From SAR116 cluster bacterium (GTDB lineage: Bacteria; Pseudomonadota; Alphaproteobacteria; Puniceispirillales; Puniceispirillaceae), in contig PBLR01000028.1 of the NCBI GenBank assembly GCA_002722385.1, forward strand, positions 1 to 16,257: a stretch of DNA of 16,257 bases. The letters are read 5' to 3'. How positions within the stretch are numbered: the first letter of the stretch is position 1; each line of letters opens with the position of its first letter. Both the position numbers and the translations under genes were made by a program. The notes below the pieces were generated by a model, which saw only the letters and a list, made by a program, of their open reading frames with translations, did no database searches and was not told the origin of the DNA. Below are positions 11,384 to 16,257 of the stretch, piece after piece.

Positions 11384-12829
11384 ATGCCGTTATTCCGGAT
11401 CATTTCTGCCGCTTTGCTGTTTTTGAGCTGGCTTCTGTCAGCCAAGGCCCAGGCTGAATTGCGGCTGGAGACATGGAACAGCTATGGCCAGCTGGCTGAA
11501 CAAGGCGCGATTTGCGCCAGCTTTTCAGCGCTGATGGAATCACAATCTGTTCTCAATCCCGATTTGGGATCATTATGGCAGGAACGGCGCAAATTTGCAG
11601 GGGCGGTCATCCGAAAAGCGGTGATGCTTGAGCTGCAGCGTGACAGCACAGAACAGGAAATCAACCAGTTGATCGCCAGTTATCGTGACTGGGTTCTGTC
11701 GAGTCTGATGATTGCCGGAGATGAAGAAACAGAAACCCTGTCGAACCAGACCGGGCAATCTGCCTCAGCAGAGGTTTTCGGTGCGAAAAAAATAAGGACT
11801 TTGGTCAACAGCCAGTGCAAAAGCCTGTTCGAACAAGGTGATGAGATGATCCGCCAGCAAAAGCCTGAACTGGCTTATTTGTTGGATGACACCGCCTCTC
11901 CGGCGGCAAGCGCGCAACCCTCTGCTGCAGAAACCGGCCCCCGCCGCACCCGTTCACCTGCACCAGCACCGCTTGTCACCGCCAGAGCAACTGCACCTGA
12001 CGCGCCTGTGAACACCGCTATTCTGTCAAAATCTGAACAAGGCGGCACAGAAGAACCAGCCAGACCCATTGCTAGAGAAAAAGCACAAAATAAGCCAGAG
12101 CCAGAACAACAAAACAAGGAAGTGAAGCTGTCTATCGGTGGCGGCAACAGCTTTACCCTGACCCTGCCCGGACAGAAACCAGCGACAACAGCGGCGACAT
12201 CACCAGAAGAACCGGTCACCCCCAAAAAAGTCCAGATGACGCCTGCCCCTCCAAAGCTTGCAGAGATCAACGGGCCTGTGTCACGCCCGGAGCGCCCGCC
12301 ACAAAATAAAGTTAAGGCCCCCTCTTCTGTTGAGAGGCCCGCAGAACAGAACAAGCCTGAGGAACTTGCGGCAAAACAGGCCCCCAGCACAGAGCTGATC
12401 CCGATGCAGCCGAAACAAACATCAGAGGTGGCTGACACTTCAGCAGTATTATCCGCCCCTATACCAGAACCACAGAGCCCTGCGCCCGTTCTTCACCTGC
12501 TTGACCAACAAGCGAACGCTCATGTGAATCTGGCCACACCGCTTGTGCCGACAAACAACAGCCAGGCATCATCAAAGGCTGTCTACTTTGCCCAGCTAGG
12601 GGCCTTTTCACGGCTGGAAAATGCCACCGCCGAAAAACAGCGGCTGGAACAAAAATTCAGCACCTTATTCGCCAAACTGCCGCTTCAAATCGCCGAAGTG
12701 AGCAATGCCGGCCCGCGCTTCTACAGAATACGCACCCCTGAACTGAATCAGCGGCAAACCAAAACCGTTTGTGATCTGCTCTGGCCACATCGTATCGCCT
12801 GCCTTGTAAAATCTGCCAAAATCCAGTAA
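11384..12829 (+). CDS. Secreted SPOR-domain protein with helical N-terminal domain and long disordered linker
   Basis: 481-residue exported protein of unknown role. A signal peptide (MPLFRIISAALLFLSWLLSA, likely cut after AKAQA, about residue 24) leads into a mostly helical region of about 130 residues holding two cysteines (C44, C145) that could form a disulfide. Residues 170-395 are a Pro/Ala/Gln/Lys/Glu-rich linker, surely flexible. The C-terminus (about 397-478) is a SPOR domain, from YFAQLGAFSRLENATAEKQR through GPRFYRIRT to the end, with C463 and C473 near its end. SPOR domains bind denuded peptidoglycan glycans at division sites, so a cell-envelope or division role is likely. Start ATG 11384 fits the signal peptide; the Shine-Dalgarno (GAGAG) is rather distant. 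Confidence 0.85.
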   Translation: MPLFRIISAALLFLSWLLSAKAQAELRLETWNSYGQLAEQGAICASFSALMESQSVLNPDLGSLWQERRKFAGAVIRKAVMLELQRDSTEQEINQLIASYRDWVLSSLMIAGDEETETLSNQTGQSASAEVFGAKKIRTLVNSQCKSLFEQGDEMIRQQKPELAYLLDDTASPAASAQPSAAETGPRRTRSPAPAPLVTARATAPDAPVNTAILSKSEQGGTEEPARPIAREKAQNKPEPEQQNKEVKLSIGGGNSFTLTLPGQKPATTAATSPEEPVTPKKVQMTPAPPKLAEINGPVSRPERPPQNKVKAPSSVERPAEQNKPEELAAKQAPSTELIPMQPKQTSEVADTSAVLSAPIPEPQSPAPVLHLLDQQANAHVNLATPLVPTNNSQASSKAVYFAQLGAFSRLENATAEKQRLEQKFSTLFAKLPLQIAEVSNAGPRFYRIRTPELNQRQTKTVCDLLWPHRIACLVKSAKIQ

Positions 12830-12893
12830 CTCTTGCTTGCGGGCCCTTTGCAAGGCGTACAAGGGATCAGAACAAACAGGCGAAACTGCGTTG

Positions 12894-13496
12894 ATGGATT
12901 CAGTAAATCTGATTGCCTTGTCTACCTTTGCCGGGATCTCGGCTTTCACGCCGGGTCCCAATAATCTGATGCTGGCCGCCTCTGGCGCAAATTTCGGCCT
13001 GCGCCGCACAGTCCCCCATATCTGCGGCGTAACTGTCGGCTTTCTCAGCCTTGTGGTTATGGCGAGTTTGGGTCTGTCCAGCCTGTTTGCTCTATTTCCG
13101 CAAATCATAGATATCGCTCGTTTTGCCGGCATTCTCTTTCTTCTGTATCTGAGCTGGAAAATCGCCACATCCGCTCCGCCGAAAGGAGCAGACAGAACCG
13201 CAACGCCATTAGGCTTTGGTACCGCCCTGATGTTTCAGTTCATTAATCCAAAAGCAGTTATTGTGATTACATCTTCGGTGACGGTATATATCGGCAAGAC
13301 AGACAATCTTATGCTGTCGACCGCGATTATCACCTTTGTGTTTGCTGTGGTGACGATTATGGCGACGGTTTTATGGACCTATGGCGGCAGCCTTGTCGGC
13401 GCGTTCTTGCAGAACAGACAGGCGCTCAGGCGATTTAATTTTGTTATGGCCGGTCTGCTGTTGTTCACTCTGATGCCGGTTCTGCTGGGCGCATAG
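12894..13496 (+). CDS. LysE/RhtB-family amino-acid exporter
   Basis: Inner-membrane protein of 200 aa, the usual size of LysE/RhtB exporters, with about six hydrophobic segments. The family N-terminal signature is clear: STFAGISAFTPGPNNLMLA then SGANFGLRRTVPHICGVTVG; FQFINPKAVIVI in the second half is also typical. Members export amino acids or similar metabolites with the proton motive force; the substrate cannot be read from sequence. I placed the start at ATG 12894 because it gives the standard N-terminus. The upstream TTG at 12837 would add 19 polar residues with no family match, while the Shine-Dalgarno at 12894 is weak. Lies 64 bases after the SPOR gene and ends 18 bases from the convergent cupin. 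Confidence 0.9.
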   Translation: MDSVNLIALSTFAGISAFTPGPNNLMLAASGANFGLRRTVPHICGVTVGFLSLVVMASLGLSSLFALFPQIIDIARFAGILFLLYLSWKIATSAPPKGADRTATPLGFGTALMFQFINPKAVIVITSSVTVYIGKTDNLMLSTAIITFVFAVVTIMATVLWTYGGSLVGAFLQNRQALRRFNFVMAGLLLFTLMPVLLGA

Positions 13497-13514
13497 CCAA
13501 ACAAAATCAAAACT

Positions 13515-13931
13515 TTAGTCAGGAGCGTCTGTCAGCGTGGTTTCAAATTTCGCTGGCGAGCAGATTTCAATAAGCTCTAGATCATCGCTATGCCTGACCT
13601 CACGATGCCGGATGCCGGGGGGTTGCAGAACACATGTGCCTGGCCGCAAGGTCACCTCACCTTGTCCTTCATATTCAAACACCACCCAGCCTTGCAGAAT
13701 ATAGACCATCTGAAAATCCAGATCATGAACATGCCAGGTCGGTTCCGCATGACGGCCGGGGACCGCACGGATGACATGGGCCACATAAGACCCGCCGGTT
13801 GCCGCAGCGATGCCCAGATCGCGATATTCGAAAAACGCACGCAACCCCCCTTCAAAATGGCTCTCGGTGGTGCCGGACCCATCTGCGTGGCTGATGCTGA
13901 ACGCCTGACCTTTCCAAAGCGGGTTGCTCAT
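13515..13931 (-). CDS. Small single-domain cupin protein
   Basis: Cupin_2-type beta-barrel of 138 aa, cytoplasmic by the lack of a signal. Motif 1 is HVHDLDFQMVYILQG, giving H67, H69 and Q74 with the regular spacing to G81; motif 2 is GTCVLQPPGIRHREV, giving H109. The usual motif-1 glutamate is therefore a glutamine, a substitution known in other metal cupins, so metal binding is still plausible. Small cupins of this type range from dioxygenases to isomerases and sugar sensors, and I cannot choose a reaction. Start ATG 13931 has GAGAGG about five bases upstream. Last gene of the minus-strand set that starts at 15347; it faces the LysE-type gene tail to tail. Confidence 0.88.
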   Translation of the reverse strand: MSNPLWKGQAFSISHADGSGTTESHFEGGLRAFFEYRDLGIAAATGGSYVAHVIRAVPGRHAEPTWHVHDLDFQMVYILQGWVVFEYEGQGEVTLRPGTCVLQPPGIRHREVRHSDDLELIEICSPAKFETTLTDAPD

Positions 13932-13970
13932 TTTACCTCTCTATAAAGACTGTTTGTGGGCCGCAAGCCC

Positions 13971-14222
13971 TTAAAACGCTTTTAAAATATCGTGAATATG
14001 CTTGGGAAAAAATACATACCATATCGCCAGCGAAAACAGAAAACTCTGCAACAGAAACAGCGTGACTTTGGCTGAACCAGAACTGTCGACAAAGACGATT
14101 CTGACACTGGCGATCACGATAGCGGCAATGGCCAGATACAGGGTGTAATCAGCCTTGTGATTAAACAAAATCAGCAAGGTGACCAATATCAGAGCGATAT
14201 TCTGCAAAAAAACGGAAACCAT
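13971..14222 (-). CDS. Small three-helix membrane protein, unknown function
   Basis: 83 residues with three hydrophobic segments, about 4-20 (FLQNIALILVTLLILF), 27-45 (YTLYLAIAAIVIASVRIVF) and 53-73 (KVTLFLLQSFLFSLAIWYVF), and a short basic tail. I do not recognise a family. It lies 39 bases before the cupin and 67 bases after the HAD gene on the same strand, so co-transcription is likely. The sustained membrane pattern in this frame, and the absence of any better frame here, argue for a real gene. Start ATG 14222; the Shine-Dalgarno is weak. Confidence 0.7.
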   Translation of the reverse strand: MVSVFLQNIALILVTLLILFNHKADYTLYLAIAAIVIASVRIVFVDSSGSAKVTLFLLQSFLFSLAIWYVFFPKHIHDILKAF

Positions 14223-14289
14223 AATCTTAACTTTCTTTATCTACCATCTAATGTTCGGCCAGTCCGTTCAGGCCGGGCCCATATGACCA

Positions 14290-14997
14290 TCAGCATCCCA
14301 GCTGTTCTGCCAGCTCAAGAAAACTGTCCACACCGAAATCCCAGTCTGATTCAGCTGTTAAATCTGTTGTCTGTTGCGGGCCATGTTCTGTGGGACGTTT
14401 CACAAAGGCTGTTTTCATGCCTGTGTTTCTGGCGGCAAACAAATCATCATTATGAGCCGCGACCATCATGCAATCTTGAGGTCTTAAACCCAGCGCATCA
14501 CAGGCCCGCTCATAAGCTTCTGGCCGGGGTTTATAGGTCTGCACGATCTCAGCCCCCAATACCACATCCCAGGGCAAATCCGCGGCTTTGGCCATATTGA
14601 CGATAAGGGCGATATTCCCATTTGATTGCGGGGCAATGATGAACTGTTGTTTCAGCCTGTATAAACCTGCTGAGGAATCAGGCCAGCCTTGCAACCTGTG
14701 CCAGGCTTTTACCAGATGCGCCTTTTCTGCGGCTGAAAAAGAGGTGATGCCATTTGCCGCCAGCACATGATCTAAATTTTCGGCGTGAAGTATATCTAGA
14801 CGGGTGAAGCCACGTTGGCCGCTTCTGATGGCTTCCATGGCCGGCTGATACTGGGCCCGCCATTCATCAGCTAATTGTTCTGCATCGCAAGCCACGTCAT
14901 GCTGGCGGGCAAGCAGGCGTATTTCATCAGAAATGCAGGACCGCCAATCAACAACTGTCCCGAAAACATCAAATAACAGCGCCTTTATATCCGACAT
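14290..14997 (-). CDS. HAD-superfamily hydrolase, haloacid dehalogenase type II-like
   Basis: 235-residue cytoplasmic hydrolase. Motif I is LLFDVFGTVVDW with nucleophile D10 and T14; motif II is QSNGN (S125); motif III lysine is K156 in TYKPRPEAY; motif IV is VAAHNDDLFAAR with D184/D185, followed by GMKTAFVKRPTEHGP. This matches proteins annotated as (S)-2-haloacid dehalogenase type II. However, relative to the Pseudomonas YL enzyme, the positions of S175 and N177 appear as A180 and H182, so dehalogenase activity is doubtful and the substrate may differ. The start ATG 14997 has a strong GGGGAGG seven bases upstream; the in-frame ATG at 15021 would place that site inside the gene. Confidence 0.88.
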   Translation of the reverse strand: MSDIKALLFDVFGTVVDWRSCISDEIRLLARQHDVACDAEQLADEWRAQYQPAMEAIRSGQRGFTRLDILHAENLDHVLAANGITSFSAAEKAHLVKAWHRLQGWPDSSAGLYRLKQQFIIAPQSNGNIALIVNMAKAADLPWDVVLGAEIVQTYKPRPEAYERACDALGLRPQDCMMVAAHNDDLFAARNTGMKTAFVKRPTEHGPQQTTDLTAESDWDFGVDSFLELAEQLGC

Positions 14998-15077
14998 CTC
15001 AACGCCTCCCCTCATATCCATAAAGGTTGGCCTTGTCAGGCTGCCTGTGTCAAGCGGTTCGCCTGAACAGCCTCAGC

Positions 15078-15347
15078 TTACAGATAGGCAAAGGGCTGTT
15101 CACCTGTGCCACATTTTGCCTGTTTCTGGCTGGACCCGTTTGGATCCCATTCCCCGGCATCAAAAGCATGTGCGTATTTCTCGCTGACTGATACGGCCAT
15201 TTTCATTACCTCAGGGCTGACCTGTACGGCCAACTGGCTCAGCATCACTTGCAGGGCCTGTTCGCGGGTCAATCCTGTTCCCACCAACACGCGTATGGTC
15301 GCCTCAATAATATCAACGATATATTCCGAACCCAGCTTTTCCGTCAT
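15078..15347 (-). CDS. Hypothetical 89-residue protein
   Basis: No family recognised. The first 65 residues are rich in helix formers (VDIIEATIRVLVGTGLTREQ, then VMLSQLAVQVSPEVMKMAVS) and look like a compact four-helix soluble domain. The tail (WDPNGSSQKQAKCGTGEQPF) is polar with one cysteine and looks unstructured. A strong GGGAGAGGGG ribosome site directly before ATG 15347 supports a real, translated gene. It is 80 bases upstream of the HAD gene on the same strand and is the first gene of that set. Upstream lies a gap full of small inverted repeats. Confidence 0.65.
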   Translation of the reverse strand: MTEKLGSEYIVDIIEATIRVLVGTGLTREQALQVMLSQLAVQVSPEVMKMAVSVSEKYAHAFDAGEWDPNGSSQKQAKCGTGEQPFAYL

Positions 15348-15691
15348 ACCCCTCTCCCGTCAAAAGTCAGACTTCTGTCTTTGACATGCAAACAAAATGC
15401 CAGAGCGACCAGCTGACCAGCTCCCGCAGGACGGATAAGGCAAATTTGAGAAAAATTTTCTCCACAAACAGGTTTGACTCCATTACTTTACGCGCACATG
15501 CTTGAAGATGCTTCAAATCGGCACCACACTATACAGTAAGCTCCTGAACAAGAGGGTGCCAGATGACGAAGTTAAAAAGGAAACGTCCAGTAGATTGCTG
15601 AAAAGCAAATGGAATCTCAGATTCTTATCTAACTGCTGGGCGTTTTCTGTATGAGCGCGGTCTTTTTTTTGAAACGCATATCAGGCCCAAA
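15348..15691. other. 344-base intergenic region with several small inverted repeats
   Basis: No convincing gene. It separates the minus-strand 89-residue gene from the plus-strand DUF3291-like gene and so should hold both promoters. Inverted repeats: GTCAAA/TTTGAC (15359-15385), the palindrome GAGAAAAATTTTCTC (15448-15462), TTGAAG/CTTCAA with a 3-base gap (15502-15516), TTGCT/AGCAA with a GAAA loop (15595-15608), and GAATC/GATTC (15612-15624). A TATACA box (15530-15535) and a T8 run (15663-15670) are also present. A 12-codon plus-strand reading frame at 15563-15601 (MTKLKRKRPVDC) has AGAGGG at a good distance. None of these proves a function. Confidence 0.5.
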
Positions 15692-15925
15692 ATGACTGAC
15701 GTTTACCTTGCCCAGATCAATATTGCCCGCTTTCGTGCTGCCCCTGAAGACCCAGTAAATGCTGATTTCATGGCGGCATTAGATTCGGTGAATGCTGAAG
15801 CTGAGGCCTCAGATGGCTTTATCTGGCGCCTGACCGGAGACGGGAATAACGCAACAGATATCCGCCTGTTCTCCGACCCTCATCTATTGCTGAATATGTC
15901 TGTCTGGCGTGATCTGGAGGCGTAG
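15692..15925 (+). CDS. DUF3291-like protein, apparently truncated at the C-terminus
   Basis: 77 residues that align by eye with the first half of DUF3291 proteins: YLAQINIARFRAAPEDPVNA, FMAALDSVNAEAEASDGFIW, and a close ILMSVW-type block, LLNMSVWRDLEA. Family members usually run to about 140-160 residues with a further half after LEA (typically a segment with FVYRSxH). Here TAG comes directly after LEA, and none of the three frames downstream resumes that pattern, so the second half is missing rather than frameshifted. Start ATG 15692 has AGG seven bases upstream. Function of the family is unknown (predicted alpha/beta-barrel monooxygenase-like fold). It may be a pseudogene or a shortened gene. 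Confidence 0.7.
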   Translation: MTDVYLAQINIARFRAAPEDPVNADFMAALDSVNAEAEASDGFIWRLTGDGNNATDIRLFSDPHLLLNMSVWRDLEA

Positions 15926-16178
15926 GTGTAAGTTACCCATCACTTGATGCAGTAGAAGCCACATATGACAGATTGGGAAACAACTCCAGTTTTTCCAATT
16001 TCGCCAATAAAATTGATATCAACATGAGATCTATAGTGCGGTTGCATGGATGAGAGTCCTCGCTCATTCAGTAGCTAAAGGCAAAACTGTTCACAAAGTG
16101 TTCGCAAACGCACAACGAGACTCTTCTGGTCGAAAGAACCAGAAGGGGTTTAATCACTGTATGTATTACAGAATTCGT
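15926..16178. other. Non-coding spacer between DUF3291-like gene and tRNA-Pro
   Basis: No gene I can support. An open stretch of about 45 codons in another plus frame (about 15913-16054, containing YPSLDAVEATYDRLGN) has no start codon near its beginning and no known match. The only clear structure is the hairpin at 16123-16145, listed separately. The composition is more AT-rich than the genes. Confidence 0.4.
16123..16145. other. Hairpin downstream of tRNA-Pro
   Basis: Perfect 8-bp stem, CTTCTGGT with ACCAGAAG, and a 7-base loop, extendable by two pairs including a G-T pair. It lies 33 bases downstream of the tRNA-Pro 3' end on the minus strand. It may end or process that transcript, but neither strand has a good T-run after it, so an intrinsic terminator is only possible. 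Confidence 0.35.
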
Positions 16179-16255
16179 TGGTCGGAGTGGCGGGATTCGA
16201 ACCCACGACCCCTACACCCCCAGTATAGTGCGCTACCAGGCTGCGCTACACTCCG
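16179..16255 (-). tRNA. tRNA-Pro (anticodon GGG), CCA encoded
   Basis: A full 77-base cloverleaf folds on the minus strand. The acceptor stem CGGAGTG pairs with CACTCCG; the D arm is GCGCAGCCTGGTAGCGC; the anticodon arm has the loop CTGGGGG, with anticodon GGG at 16219-16221 reading CCC and CCU. The T arm has GTGGG, loop TTCGAAT, and CCCGC. The discriminator is A, and CCA is encoded at 16181-16179. The C1-G72 acceptor pair agrees with proline identity. Confidence 0.97.
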
Positions 16256-16257
16256 AC

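Noticed and set aside
11875..12438. 187-codon minus-strand open frame rich in Gly, Ser and Cys
   Set aside because: It is antisense to the Pro/Ala-rich linker of the SPOR protein; low-complexity GC-rich codons remove stops on the other strand, and it has no domain.
12837..12893. N-terminal extension of the LysE-type gene from a TTG codon
   Set aside because: The 19 extra residues are polar and have no match to the family start, which fits ATG 12894.
15048..15053. Perfect TTGACA on the minus strand upstream of the HAD gene
   Set aside because: No acceptable -10 box lies 16-18 bases downstream (the bases read CCAACC).
15913..16054. Open stretch of about 45 codons after the DUF3291-like gene
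   Set aside because: It has no start codon with a ribosome site near its beginning, no known match, and does not resemble the missing half of DUF3291.
16033..16232. Direct repeat TATAGTGCG in the spacer and within tRNA-Pro, considered as a remnant attachment site
   Set aside because: Only 9 bases long, located inside the tRNA rather than at its 3' end, and there is no integrase; chance is a sufficient explanation.

Overview
The window looks like a piece of an alphaproteobacterial chromosome of moderate GC (around half by eye). Two signs support this. One is the gene string pdhB-pdhA-ftsB-eno-kdsA-pyrG-secG-tpiA followed by a divergent ppiD-trpE pair, an order I associate with this class. The other is a PDH E1 beta that carries its own N-terminal lipoyl domain, also typical of the class. 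Spacings and gene content would fit a marine lineage such as SAR116, but that placement is a guess. I see no insertion sequence, prophage, CRISPR array or complete mobile element.

Layout. Positions 1-7725 hold a tightly packed minus-strand block, read from right to left: tpiA, secG, pyrG, kdsA, eno, ftsB-like, pdhA, and pdhB (cut by the left edge). It joins lower glycolysis (triose-phosphate isomerase, enolase) and entry to the TCA cycle (PDH E1) with CTP synthesis, Kdo synthesis for LPS, Sec export and cell division. A hairpin plus T-run after eno probably ends or attenuates the upstream transcript. A 150-base gap (7726-7875) carries two overlapping, divergent sigma70-like promoters. From there the plus strand reads a membrane-anchored parvulin-type chaperone (PpiD-like), trpE, a secreted SPOR-domain protein and a LysE/RhtB-type exporter (7876-13496). 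trpE is not followed by trpG/trpD/trpC, which follow it in many relatives.

Positions 13515-15347 are accessory in character: a minus-strand set (89-residue orphan, HAD type II hydrolase, small three-helix membrane protein, cupin) that may be co-transcribed. A 344-base gap rich in small inverted repeats (15348-15691) precedes a short plus-strand DUF3291-like gene that stops at about half the family length. After about 250 bases without a convincing gene the window ends in a complete minus-strand tRNA-Pro(GGG) with encoded CCA. Most genes here are ordinary housekeeping. The least explained part is 15078-16178. I did not find a clear new multi-gene system, and the findings are graded accordingly.
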